From: Streptomyces microflavus
Lineage (GTDB): Bacteria > Actinomycetota > Actinomycetes > Streptomycetales > Streptomycetaceae
Direction: 5' to 3'
Length of the DNA: 64,000 bases
NCBI RefSeq assembly: GCF_014650075.1
Contig: NZ_BMUG01000006.1
Span: 248,001-312,000 of the forward strand
Under the pieces are notes generated by a model that was not told the DNA's origin, ran no database searches, and saw only the letters and a list, made by a program, of their open reading frames with translations. How positions within the stretch are numbered: the stretch's first letter is position 1; each line of letters begins with the position of its first letter. Shown one piece after another: positions 17,378 to 28,136 of the stretch. The translations under genes were made by a program, and so were the position numbers.

Positions 17378-18457
17378 ATGCCGGCCGACCGCTCCGAGGC
17401 CCTGCCCACCGCCCGCCGTCCGCACCGGCTCGCGGGCGGACAGCCGGGACTGCTGGAGCCGGGCGCCTCGACGGATCCGTACCGCCTGCGCCTCTACTGC
17501 GTCCTGCGCACCGACTTCCCGCTCGGTTACGACCCGGGGCTCGGCGCCTGGCTGCTGAGCCGGTACGCCGACGTGGCCCTGGCCCTCACCGACCCCCGCT
17601 TCACCGGCTACCCGCACGACGGGGCCCCGCGCGGACCGGTCCCCGCCCCGCTGGGGCTCTGCCGCGGGAGCCTCGTCTGCACACCGCTGCCGGACGGCGT
17701 CACGGCACCGGGTCCGAGTGCGGATTCGAGTCCGCGTGCGACTCCGGCGAGCACACCCGCGACCCTCTCCGCCGTCGAGCGCACCGCGTACGTCCTGGCG
17801 CGCCGGATAGCCGGGCGGGACCGGGCGGACCTGGTCGGCGAGTTCTGCCGGTGGCTCCCCGCCGGGGCCGATGCGGTGGCGGCCGGGCTCTCCTACCCGG
17901 ACCTGAACGCCCCGCCCCGCCCCGCCGCCCACCAGCGGCCCGGCGGGGGCACCGGAGACTGCGCCCGGCACACCGGGCTCCGGGAGAGGGCCCTGGCCTC
18001 GTTCCTCGCGAACATGCTGGACGACCCCGACCTGCTGGCCGCCGTGGCGGGCTCCGGGGCCGGGGCCGGGATGTTGCTGGGCCGGGCCTGGACGGAGACG
18101 CTGCGCCGCGACCCGCCCGTCCAGATCGTGCTGCGCCGCACCCGCACCGAGGTCCGCGTCAGCGGCGGCATGCTGCCCGCCGGGGCGCCTGTCGCCTGCC
18201 TCATCGGCGCGGCGGGGCGCGACCCGGCCCGGTTCGCCGCCCCCGACCGCTTCGACCCGCTGCGCGCCGACGCCGACCCGCTGCTCACCGGGCCGGCCGG
18301 CTGCCCCGCCGCCCTGCTCGGCCGGCTGGAGGCGGAACACGGACTGCGCGCCCTGCTGACGGCGATGCCCCGCATCCGCTGGGCCGAGGGCTTCCGCCCG
18401 GCGTCCAGCGGGGTACTCACACGGGGGCCGCGGGCCCTGCTCGTACGGCCGTCCTGA
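17378..18457 (+). CDS. Degenerate cytochrome P450-like protein
   Basis: This 359-residue protein resembles actinobacterial P450s: LLEPGASTDPYRLRL, then LLSRYADVALALTDPRF (B-helix region), the ExxR motif as ETLRRDPPVQ, and a heme-loop-like TGPAGCPAALLGRLEAEHG near the C-terminus. The loop keeps a cysteine but lacks the usual FGxGxHxC glycine/phenylalanine pattern. The I-helix oxygen-activation motif AGxxT is missing, and there are Pro/Ser-rich insertions. It is shorter than the usual 400 residues. It may be an inactive or decaying P450. ATG 17378 follows a GAGGG ribosome site. Confidence 0.6.
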   Translation: MPADRSEALPTARRPHRLAGGQPGLLEPGASTDPYRLRLYCVLRTDFPLGYDPGLGAWLLSRYADVALALTDPRFTGYPHDGAPRGPVPAPLGLCRGSLVCTPLPDGVTAPGPSADSSPRATPASTPATLSAVERTAYVLARRIAGRDRADLVGEFCRWLPAGADAVAAGLSYPDLNAPPRPAAHQRPGGGTGDCARHTGLRERALASFLANMLDDPDLLAAVAGSGAGAGMLLGRAWTETLRRDPPVQIVLRRTRTEVRVSGGMLPAGAPVACLIGAAGRDPARFAAPDRFDPLRADADPLLTGPAGCPAALLGRLEAEHGLRALLTAMPRIRWAEGFRPASSGVLTRGPRALLVRPS

Positions 18458-18489
18458 TCAGGACGGCCGATACGGGCACCACCCCCGCC

Positions 18490-18531
18490 GCACCGCAGGG
18501 CGAGGGCCCTGCACCGCAGGGCGAGGGATCA
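18490..18531 (+). repeat. 21-bp tandem duplication in a convergent gap
   Basis: GCACCGCAGGGCGAGGG begins both copies, at 18490 and 18511; the last four bases differ. It lies between the stop codons of the P450-like gene and treY. Confidence 0.8.
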
Positions 18532-18546
18532 CCGCCGCCCCCCGGC

Positions 18547-20934
18547 TCACCCCCGCACCCTCCGCAACAGCGCCACCGGCCGCTCACCGAACAGCTCGGC
18601 CGCCGCCACCGCACCCCCCGTGAACTCCCGCCCCGCCCCCGGGTCCAGCACATCCCGCCACGGCCCCGAGTCCGGCAGCTCCACCACCGTGTCCCGCCAC
18701 CCCCCGCCCTCCGCGAGCCGCAGCGACAGCCGGGTCACCGCCACCGCCACCTCGCCCGACCGGGAGAACGCCACCACATGCCCGGCCGCCGGACCCCGCG
18801 CCTCCAGCGGTACGTACGTCCCCGACTCCCCGAACACCTCCGGCAGCTCCCGCCGCAGCCCCAGCGCCGCCGCCGTCACCACCTGCTTCTCCTCCGCCGG
18901 CCCCTCCGGCCGCCGGAACGGGCGCCGGTTGTCCGGATCGACCAGGGCCAGGTACTCGCTCTCCGTGCCCTGGTACAGGTCCGGCACCCCCGGCATCGTC
19001 AGCTGCACCAGCGCCGCCCCCAGCACATTGGCCCGGACGTGCGGCGCGAGTGACTCCGCGAAGGCGGTCACCAGCCGCCGGGCCGTACCCGACCCGCTGC
19101 CCGAACCGGCCGCCACGAAGTCCGTCACCGCCCTCTCGTACGCCTCGTCCGGCTCCGTCCAGCTGGTGAACAGCCCCGCCTCACGCACCGCCTTGAGCAG
19201 GGCGGGCTCCAGCCGGGCGCCCAGCTCCTCGGCGGGCAGCGGGGCGCAGCCGTACGAGGACTGCCAGGCCTGCCAGGCGAGCTGCGGGTCCGGCGCCGCG
19301 ACGGGTGTCGCCTCGGTCAGCTCGGCCACCAGCCCGGCCCACCGCTCCGGACACTCCGACAGCACCGCGATCCGGGCCCGGACATCGGCGCTTCGCTTGG
19401 TGTCGTGCGTGGTCAGGACCGTTCCCGTGGCGGGCCAGTCCCGGGCGATCCGGGTGGCGAAGGCGTGGAACCCGTCCACCGTCACCGCGGGCTGCCCGGG
19501 GTCCCCGCCCACCTCCGTGGCCGAGATCAGCGGCACGTACCGGTAGAACGCGGTGTCCTCCACCGACTTGGCGTGCAGCGCGGACGCCGTCTGCGCGAAC
19601 CGGGCGCAGAAGGACACCTGTTCCTCCCCCTCTCCCAGCCGCCCGAGCGCCAGATCCCGTACGACATCGACGGCGGCGGCCTCCTCCGGCACGGAGAACA
19701 CCGCCTTCGCGTCCCGTACGGCATCGTCCGGAAGGGTCTCCTCCGCGATCAGGGTCGGCTCCTCGCCCGCCGTGACGTACGGCCGGTAGACCGGCACCCG
19801 TACCAGCAGCTCCCGGATTGCCGTCCGCAGCGCCCAGGGCGCGTGGTCGCGCAGGGCCGGGTCCCCGGCGCAGACGGAGGCGGCCAGCCGGGTCAGCCAG
19901 GCCGTCTCGGAGGCCAGTTCGTGGGTGGCCACCCGGTACGCGGCCCGGCGGACGGTCGCCTTCCAGTAGCCGCCCCGGTCCCCGGGCGGGCCCGCGAACT
20001 CCCGGTAGCGGCCGAGCAGCTCCGCCGCCCCGTCCGGGTCCGTGAACAGCCCGTCGATCCGGTGCAGGGCGTCGTACCCGGTCGTCCCGGCGACCGCCCA
20101 GCCGGCCGGGAGGGGCTCGTCGCCGGTGAGGATCTTCTCCACGACCGTCCACCGGCCGCCGGTGGCCTCGTTCAGCTGCCGCAGATACGCGGCCGGGTCG
20201 GCGAGGCCGTCCGGGTGGTCGATGCGCAGCCCGTCGAGCACCCCGTCGCGGAGCAGTTCGAGGACCTTGGAGTGCGTGGCGTCGAAGACCTCGGGGTGCT
20301 CGACGCGGACCCCGATCAGCTCCGAGACGGTGAAGAAGCGGCGGTAGTTCAGCTCGGTGCGGGCCAGGCGCCACCAGGCGAGCCGGTAGTGCTGGGCGTC
20401 CAGCAGTTCCGGAAGCGGAAGGTCCGCCGTGCCCGCCCGCAGCGGGAACTCCTGTTCGCCGTAGCGCAGCACCTCCCCGTCCTCGCCGACGTCGACGGAG
20501 AAGGCGTCCAGCTCCCCGCCGAGCGGACCGGCCAGGACCGGGAGGAGCACCTTGTCGCCGCCCGCCGCCCAGTCGATGTCGAACCAGCGGGCGTACGGGG
20601 AGGCCCGGCCCTCGCGGAGCACCTCCCAGAGCTGCCGGTTGTGCCGGGGCACGGCGGCCATGTGGTTGGGCACGATGTCCAGGACCAGCCCGAGCCCGTG
20701 CTCCCGGGCGGTGGCGGCGAGGCTCCGCAGCCCCTCCTCACCGCCCAGCTCCTCCCGTACGCGGCTGTGGTCGACCACGTCGTAACCGTGCCGGGAGCCG
20801 GGAACCGCCTCCAGGACGGGCGAGAGGTGGAGGTGGGAGACGCCGAGCGCGGCCAGGTACGGCACCGCCTTCTCGGCCGCCGGGAAGGGGAAGTCGGGCT
20901 GGAGCTGAAGCCGGTACGTGGCGGTGGGCGTCAT
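18547..20934 (-). CDS. treY: Malto-oligosyltrehalose synthase
   Basis: This 795-residue GH13 enzyme converts the reducing-end glucose of maltooligosaccharides to a trehalosyl unit, the substrate of TreZ. Marks: TPTATYRLQLQPDFPF at the N-terminus, GVSHLHLSPVLEAVPGSRHGYDV, LVLDIVPNHMA, DGLRIDHPDGLADP (nucleophile Asp) and VPDLYQGTE near the C-terminus. Length is typical (about 700-800). It lies 81 bp downstream of glgX in the same direction, so glgX-treY are likely co-transcribed, while treZ is on the other side of an insertion-like block. Confidence 0.95.
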   Translation of the reverse strand: MTPTATYRLQLQPDFPFPAAEKAVPYLAALGVSHLHLSPVLEAVPGSRHGYDVVDHSRVREELGGEEGLRSLAATAREHGLGLVLDIVPNHMAAVPRHNRQLWEVLREGRASPYARWFDIDWAAGGDKVLLPVLAGPLGGELDAFSVDVGEDGEVLRYGEQEFPLRAGTADLPLPELLDAQHYRLAWWRLARTELNYRRFFTVSELIGVRVEHPEVFDATHSKVLELLRDGVLDGLRIDHPDGLADPAAYLRQLNEATGGRWTVVEKILTGDEPLPAGWAVAGTTGYDALHRIDGLFTDPDGAAELLGRYREFAGPPGDRGGYWKATVRRAAYRVATHELASETAWLTRLAASVCAGDPALRDHAPWALRTAIRELLVRVPVYRPYVTAGEEPTLIAEETLPDDAVRDAKAVFSVPEEAAAVDVVRDLALGRLGEGEEQVSFCARFAQTASALHAKSVEDTAFYRYVPLISATEVGGDPGQPAVTVDGFHAFATRIARDWPATGTVLTTHDTKRSADVRARIAVLSECPERWAGLVAELTEATPVAAPDPQLAWQAWQSSYGCAPLPAEELGARLEPALLKAVREAGLFTSWTEPDEAYERAVTDFVAAGSGSGSGTARRLVTAFAESLAPHVRANVLGAALVQLTMPGVPDLYQGTESEYLALVDPDNRRPFRRPEGPAEEKQVVTAAALGLRRELPEVFGESGTYVPLEARGPAAGHVVAFSRSGEVAVAVTRLSLRLAEGGGWRDTVVELPDSGPWRDVLDPGAGREFTGGAVAAAELFGERPVALLRRVRG

Positions 20935-21015
20935 GGACTTCTACGTACCCCGCCCGGGGCGAACTGTGTCACCCCGGGCGGGACGCTCACCCCCGCCGGT
21001 ACGGAGGGCAGGGCT

Positions 21016-23145
<2,130 letters not shown>

Positions 23146-23197
23146 AGATGAGACTCTTCCACTTCTGATCCGGGTGCGGTGGCTTTCCTCGGCCCGT

Positions 23198-23219
23198 TAC
23201 TCCCCGAATACTCCCCGAA
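23198..23219. promoter_or_regulatory. Direct repeat TACTCCCCGAA x2 upstream of glgX
   Basis: Two perfect adjacent 11-bp copies, one helical turn apart, lie 53-74 bp upstream of the glgX start and are followed by AGTGGGG, which can pair with the CCCC cores. They may bind a regulator. Nothing else was recognised in the 394-bp gap 23146-23539 apart from the upstream region of the HEPN gene. Confidence 0.35.
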
Positions 23220-23539
23220 AGTGGGGCGCGCACCTAGTACGTCACGCGGTGCGGCCGGGTCCCGTCGCCCGTCTCCGGCCACAGCGGTCAACTTCGGACA
23301 CCGGGGTGCCGCTCCGGACGCGATTACGGACGGCCCCGCCCGGCGGGCGTCCGGATCGCGGCCTTCGTCGGGGTCCCTAATCACTATGAATCAGCTCACT
23401 CCACCCGATCTCGCCGAAAGGAACAGGCCGTTCCGATACGGGAGTTGAGAAACCGGCCTGACCATCGGGCTGCACCGGATCCCGCTCCCGGAGTACCCTT
23501 CCTTGATCGTTGGGTGGGGGAGTGGAAGGCGGTACGCGG

Positions 23540-24775
23540 GTGAGCTCGGGAGGGTTCGAGCTACCCCCAGGTGACGCAGGTCACGAGGGGGAATCGACCG
23601 ATGCGCCGCCCGGGGCGGTGTCCCTTGCGCAGCCCATGGAGATCGGCGCCGAGCTGGACTGGGGCGCCGAGGCCTGGAGCGAGGTGCGCACCCGAGCCCA
23701 GCGGGCGGGCCGCGCCTATATCTGGCTGAATCTGGTCGAACAGCGGCTGCGCGCGGTGGTCGCCGCGGTGCTCCGGCCGATCTACGAGCCGGTGCACGGT
23801 GAGGACTGGGTGGTGGCCGCCGCCGGACCCGCCGGGCAGGAGTGGGTGCAGCGCGCCGTCGCCGTACGCGAGGTCTCGCGCCGCAAGGGCTATCTGCTCG
23901 ACCCGGCCGACGACAACGTCCTCAGCTTCCTCACGCTGCCGCAGCTGCGCGAGCTGATGGTCCAGCACTGGCCGTGCTTCGAGCCGTACTTCGACGACCG
24001 GCGCGATGTCGAGCTGGCTCTGGACGAGCTGGAGGTGGCCCGCAACGTCGTCTCCCGCAACCGGGCGCTGAACGAGGCGGTGCTCGCCCAGGCCGAGCGG
24101 GCCTCCGCCCGACTGCTGGACATCCTCGGCAGCGGGGCCGCGGTGCCCTCCGCCGACCGGCTGCCGGTGGACGCGGTGGAGGAGCTGGTCGGTGACCGGT
24201 ACGCGGACGTGGTCTCGGTCCACCCCGACCGGGTCCGGCTCCAGCGCCAGCTGCCCGCCGAGGACCTGTTCGGCGGGGCGCGGCGGCTCGACGCCATCGG
24301 CATAGGCCTCAACCTGCTCGTCCAGAACTTCTCCGGCCGCCGGCTCGTCCGGCTCGCCGAGTCGGGGTGCCGGGTCCGGCTGCTCTTCATCAACCCGGCA
24401 AGCAGTGCGGTGAAGCGCCGGGAGCGGGAACTGGGCCTCAAGAAGGGCGAGCTGAGCCGCTCGGTGGAGATGAACATCCTCCACATGCGCCGGGTCCGCT
24501 CCAAGCTCCGCGACCCGGGCGCCTTCGAGATCCAGGTCTTCGACGAGACCCCGCGCTTCACCGCGTACCTGGTCGACGGCGACGGCGCGGACGCCGTGGG
24601 CGTCGTCCAGCCCTATCTGCGGCGGGCCCGGGGCATGGAGGCACCGGTGCTGGTCCTGCGCGGCGGGGGGCGGCGCACGGTGGTGCGGGCGGGGCAGGAC
24701 ACCGAGCACGGTCTCTTCGAGACCTACCGCGAGGAGTTCGAGTCGGTCTGGACGGACTCGCGACCGGTGTCGTGA
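23540..24775 (+). CDS. SAV2148-type protein: HEPN-like N-domain and DUF5919-like C-domain
   Basis: This 411-residue protein matches a family widespread in Streptomyces that is annotated as HEPN-domain containing. The helical N-terminal part (about 25-190) contains IWLNLVEQRLRAVVAAVLRPIY, typical of Swt1/HEPN-like folds, and LALDELEVARNVVSRNRALNE. The C-terminal part (about 225-400) has GLNLLVQNFSGRRLVRLAESG and CRVRLLFINP, as in DUF5919 sensor domains found in prokaryotic conflict systems. No clear R-x4-6-H catalytic motif was found, so RNase activity is doubtful. GTG 23540 gives MSSGGFELPPGD; starts at TTG 23510 and GTG 23522 are also open. A DEDDh exonuclease follows in the same direction after 103 bp. 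Confidence 0.75.
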   Translation: MSSGGFELPPGDAGHEGESTDAPPGAVSLAQPMEIGAELDWGAEAWSEVRTRAQRAGRAYIWLNLVEQRLRAVVAAVLRPIYEPVHGEDWVVAAAGPAGQEWVQRAVAVREVSRRKGYLLDPADDNVLSFLTLPQLRELMVQHWPCFEPYFDDRRDVELALDELEVARNVVSRNRALNEAVLAQAERASARLLDILGSGAAVPSADRLPVDAVEELVGDRYADVVSVHPDRVRLQRQLPAEDLFGGARRLDAIGIGLNLLVQNFSGRRLVRLAESGCRVRLLFINPASSAVKRRERELGLKKGELSRSVEMNILHMRRVRSKLRDPGAFEIQVFDETPRFTAYLVDGDGADAVGVVQPYLRRARGMEAPVLVLRGGGRRTVVRAGQDTEHGLFETYREEFESVWTDSRPVS

Positions 24776-24838
24776 GGCCCCGCCCCGACACCCCTCCCGG
24801 TGTTGTCAGTGCTGCGTGCGAAGGTGGTCATCACTCGG

Positions 24839-24864
24839 GGGGAGCACCACGGGGGAGCACCACG
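24839..24864 (+). repeat. 13-bp tandem duplication before the exonuclease gene
   Basis: GGGGAGCACCACG occurs at 24839-24851 and 24852-24864, directly before the ribosome site AAGGAGGT of the next gene. Confidence 0.8.
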
Positions 24865-24878
24865 AAGGAGGTATCGGG

Positions 24879-25592
24879 ATGAGCTGGCATCAGGGACCAC
24901 TGGTCGGCTTCGACCTGGAGACGACGGGGACCGACGTCGAGTCCGACCGGATCGTCACCGCCGCACTGGTCCGGCTGGAGGCGGACGGGACGGTCACCGA
25001 GCAGCGGACCTGGCTGCTCGACCCGGGGGTGGCGATACCCGAGCAGGCGTCCGCGATCCACGGCATCGGCACCGACCACGCCCGCAAGCACGGCGCGCGG
25101 GCCGCCTCGGCCGTCGAGGAGATCGCCCACGCGGTCGCCGGGGTGCTGCGCTCCGGGGTGCCGCTGGTGGTGATGAACGCGCGCTACGACCTCTCGCTCC
25201 TGGACCGCGAATGCGGGCGGTACGGACTGGACTCCGTCGACGAGCGGATCGGCGGAGTGCCCTCGCCCGTCATCGATCCGCTGGTGATCGACAAGCACGT
25301 CGACAAGTACCGCAAGGGCAAGCGAGCCCTCCAAGCCCTGTGCGAGCACTACGGCGTGACCCTGTCCGACGCCCACGACGCGACCGCCGACGCGGTGGCC
25401 GCCGTCCGCGTGGTGCGGCAGATGGGCGAGCGCCACCGCCCGGTCAGCACGCTGCCCCCGGCCGAACTGCACGCCCTCCAGGTCCGGGCGGCGGCCGAAC
25501 AGTCCGCCTCGCTCCAGGCCTATCTGCGCCGCACGGCGAACCCGGCGGCGGTGGTGGAACAGGCCTGGCCGGTGATTCCGCGGAGCAGGTGA
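24879..25592 (+). CDS. DEDDh 3'-5' exonuclease (DnaQ/epsilon-like)
   Basis: This 237-residue protein has the complete DEDDh set: FDLETTGTD (Asp and Glu, about 11-19), NARYDLSLLDREC (Exo II Asp, about 108) and the H-x4-D motif of SDAHDATADA (about 166-175). This predicts an active Mg-dependent 3'-5' exonuclease on DNA or RNA. It lacks the polymerase-binding tail of true epsilon subunits and is probably a stand-alone proofreading or repair nuclease. The AAGGAGGT ribosome site lies six bases before ATG 24879. It may be co-transcribed with the HEPN-type gene upstream. Confidence 0.92.
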   Translation: MSWHQGPLVGFDLETTGTDVESDRIVTAALVRLEADGTVTEQRTWLLDPGVAIPEQASAIHGIGTDHARKHGARAASAVEEIAHAVAGVLRSGVPLVVMNARYDLSLLDRECGRYGLDSVDERIGGVPSPVIDPLVIDKHVDKYRKGKRALQALCEHYGVTLSDAHDATADAVAAVRVVRQMGERHRPVSTLPPAELHALQVRAAAEQSASLQAYLRRTANPAAVVEQAWPVIPRSR

Positions 25593-25614
25593 CCGGCAGG
25601 GGGCGTAGCCGGAG

Positions 25615-26127
25615 TCAGAGCTTGCCGAAGATCACTCCTCGCCAGGTCCAGCCGGACTCGAGGGTGGTGTTCCGTAGGGGGGCCGTCAGCTGCGCGCTGT
25701 CGAAGCTGAACGACTCGGTCGCTTCGAGGCGGCCGCTCTCCCCTCGGTGGAGTGTGTAGCGGCGTGACACGGTCCTGCCCGCGCCGCGCGCGTACGCCGC
25801 CGAAGTCCGGAGCCGCGGAGGATTCCCGACACGGGTGACCTCCCAGCTCTCCTCGACGGCACGCACCTCGGTGACGTCCTCGGCCAGGCGCATCCTGATC
25901 CGGACGGCGTGCGTCAGCTGGGATCCGATGAAGAAGGTCTGCCAGGCCGGTTCGTCGATCCGCCACTCCGCCACCAGACCGGCGCCGTGCGCCGCGCCGT
26001 CGCTGATGACGTAGGGGACGTCCGGCCGGTTGAGACCGAGCAGGGCCGTCCGCAACTCCTCGGCCGGTCGCGGCGCCACCCCGGCTTCCGGGCGCTTGGT
26101 TCCGGTCAGCTTGTCGAAGAATCCCAT
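25615..26127 (-). CDS. Conserved hypothetical protein
   Basis: This 170-residue soluble protein starts MGFFDKLTGTKRPEAG and is rich in beta strands (VAEWRIDEPAWQTFFIG, IRMRLAEDVTEVRAVEESWEV). No catalytic motif, signal peptide or membrane segment was seen; the family is not recognised. TAGGTT on the minus strand (26139-26134) lies exactly six bases before ATG 26127 with no ribosome site, fitting leaderless expression. It converges on the exonuclease gene with 22 bp between them. Confidence 0.75.
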   Translation of the reverse strand: MGFFDKLTGTKRPEAGVAPRPAEELRTALLGLNRPDVPYVISDGAAHGAGLVAEWRIDEPAWQTFFIGSQLTHAVRIRMRLAEDVTEVRAVEESWEVTRVGNPPRLRTSAAYARGAGRTVSRRYTLHRGESGRLEATESFSFDSAQLTAPLRNTTLESGWTWRGVIFGKL

Positions 26128-26178
26128 GAGATCAACCTACGCTCGGCGACCTCGTCCGGCCGCCGGCCCGCTGTCCCT

Positions 26179-27045
26179 TCAGAAGGGGTACCAGCGGACC
26201 TCGGGATCGTCCTCACGCAGTGACGCCACCCTGCGGCGGAACTCGGTGAGCGCCTTCGGGTTGGCCGGGGCGTGCTGGGCGACCCAGGCGCAGCTGGCCG
26301 TCTCGCGGGCGCCGCGCAGGACCGTGCAGCCCTCCCACTCCCGTACGTCCCAGCCGTACGCGGACGTGAAGGCGTCGTAGGCCGAGGGGGCGAGGCCGTA
26401 GCGGTCGCGGGAGAGCGCGAGGACGACCAGGTCGTGTTCCCGCAGGTCCGTGGAGAAGGTCTCCAGGTCGACCAGGACCGGGCCGTCGGGGCCGACGTGC
26501 ACGTTGCGGGGAAGCGCGTCGCCGTGGATCGGGCCCGGGGGCAGGTGGGGGACCAGGGCGGCGGCCGCGGCCGCGAAGCCGTCGCGGCGGCCGCGGAGGT
26601 AGTCGGCGTCGTCCGGGTCGATGGTGTCGCCCGCCAGGGTCAGCCAGCGCTCCACCCCGCCGAGCAGTTCGCGGCGCGGCAGCGTGAAGCCCTCGGGGGC
26701 GGGCAGGGCGTGCACCCGGGAGAGCAGGGGCGCCAGATCGCGGGGTTCGGTGGGGCGTACGGGGGCGGGGAGCCGGTGCCAGACCGTCACCGGGTGGCCC
26801 TCGACCCGGCGTACCCGGTGCTCGGCGGCCCGCACGGCCGGGACACCCGACGCGGCGAGCCAGTCGGCGACCGCCACCTCCCGTTCGGCCCGGGCCGCCA
26901 GCTCCGGGTGGCCGGTGGCGTCCCGGCCGACCTTCACCACCAGGTCGCCGGCCGCGAAGACCGCGTTCTCGCCCAGCGCCAGCAGCTCCGCCGTGCCTGG
27001 GAAACCGGCGGCCGTCAGCACCTCACGCGCACGCATCTCGTCCAT
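26179..27045 (-). CDS. Aminoglycoside phosphotransferase-like small-molecule kinase
   Basis: This 288-residue protein has the APH/choline-kinase fold: LALGENAVFAAGDLVVKVGR (N-lobe, ATP lysine in VVKV), Brenner motif IHGDALPRNVHV (about 192-203) and the metal-binding VLVDLETF (about 210-217). The substrate is unknown; such genes in Streptomyces are not usually resistance genes. CAAAAT seven bases before ATG 27045 on the minus strand hints at a leaderless start. It is divergent from the sugar ABC transporter operon. Confidence 0.85.
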   Translation of the reverse strand: MDEMRAREVLTAAGFPGTAELLALGENAVFAAGDLVVKVGRDATGHPELAARAEREVAVADWLAASGVPAVRAAEHRVRRVEGHPVTVWHRLPAPVRPTEPRDLAPLLSRVHALPAPEGFTLPRRELLGGVERWLTLAGDTIDPDDADYLRGRRDGFAAAAAALVPHLPPGPIHGDALPRNVHVGPDGPVLVDLETFSTDLREHDLVVLALSRDRYGLAPSAYDAFTSAYGWDVREWEGCTVLRGARETASCAWVAQHAPANPKALTEFRRRVASLREDDPEVRWYPF

Positions 27046-27169
27046 GGGTGCGATTTTGCATCCGCGCAGGCCACCTTGACGAACCGACGGCCCGTCAGCA
27101 CGATGACGGAGGCCACCAGGGCTGCCAGAACGGTATGAACCTCACTTAGACGGCGAAGAGGTCCTATTC

Positions 27170-28111
27170 GTGACATCAACGTCCCTTAAGGGGCGGTCCA
27201 GGCCGAGGCGGGCACAGGAGAAAGGGCCGCCCGGCGCCGCGGCCCGGGACCGGGCGGCCTGGTTCCTCGTCCTGCCCGCCCTCCTCCCGATCCTGATCCT
27301 CAGCGTCGGGCCCCTCCTCTACGGCATCGCGCTCGCCTTCACCGACGCCCAGTCCGGCCGCACCCGCTCCACCCAGTGGATCGGCACCCTCAACTTCCAG
27401 GACCTCCTGCACGACACCCTGTTCTGGGACTCCTTCCGGATCGGCCTCATCTGGGCGTTCGGCGTCACCGTCCCGCAGTTCCTGCTGGCCCTCGGTCTCG
27501 CCCTGCTCCTCAACCAGAAGCTGCGGATGCGCTGGCTGGCCCGGGCGCTGGCGATCATCCCGTGGGCGATGCCCGAAGTCGTCGTCGGCATCATGTGGCG
27601 GCTCGTCTACAACCCCGACGCGGGCATCCTCAACGAGACCATCCGCGACCTCGGCCTCGGCGACGGCCGGGACTGGCTCACCGGCCTCGCCACCGCGCTC
27701 CCCGCCGTGATCCTCGTCGGCATCTGGGCGGGCATGCCCCAGACCACCGTCGCCCTGCTCGCCGGGCTCCAGAACACCCCGCACGAACTCCACGAGGCGG
27801 CGGCCCTGGACGGGGCGGGCGCCTGGCGCCGGTTCCGTACGGTCACCTGGCCCGCGATCAAACCCATCGCCCTCGCCATCACCGCCCTCAATTTCATCTG
27901 GAACTTCAACTCCTTCGCCCTCGTCTATGTGCTGACCAGCGGTGGTCCCGGCGGGCGGACCCGGCTGCCGATGCTCTTCGCGTACGAGGAGGCCTTCCGT
28001 TACGGACAGTTCGGGTACGCCGCCGCGATGGGCTGTGTGATGGTCGCGGTGATCTCCGTGATCCTCGCCTGCTACCTCGTCGGCCGGATCAAGGGAGGCG
28101 AGGAGCGATGA
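27170..28111 (+). CDS. Sugar ABC transporter permease, MalF type
   Basis: This 313-residue inner-membrane protein has a basic N-terminus followed by about six membrane segments (first WFLVLPALLPILILSVGPLL). The EAA loop ELHEAAALDGAGAWRRFRTV (about 205-224) docks the ATPase. It begins a three-gene importer operon: permease, permease, lipoprotein. GTG 27170 is the start used. The adjacent DNA encodes no ATPase, so a shared MsiK-like ATPase elsewhere in the chromosome is likely. The sugar is unknown. Confidence 0.9.
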   Translation: MTSTSLKGRSRPRRAQEKGPPGAAARDRAAWFLVLPALLPILILSVGPLLYGIALAFTDAQSGRTRSTQWIGTLNFQDLLHDTLFWDSFRIGLIWAFGVTVPQFLLALGLALLLNQKLRMRWLARALAIIPWAMPEVVVGIMWRLVYNPDAGILNETIRDLGLGDGRDWLTGLATALPAVILVGIWAGMPQTTVALLAGLQNTPHELHEAAALDGAGAWRRFRTVTWPAIKPIALAITALNFIWNFNSFALVYVLTSGGPGGRTRLPMLFAYEEAFRYGQFGYAAAMGCVMVAVISVILACYLVGRIKGGEER

Positions 28112-28136
28112 GGATCCCCGAAGGAGGCGGGACGCG

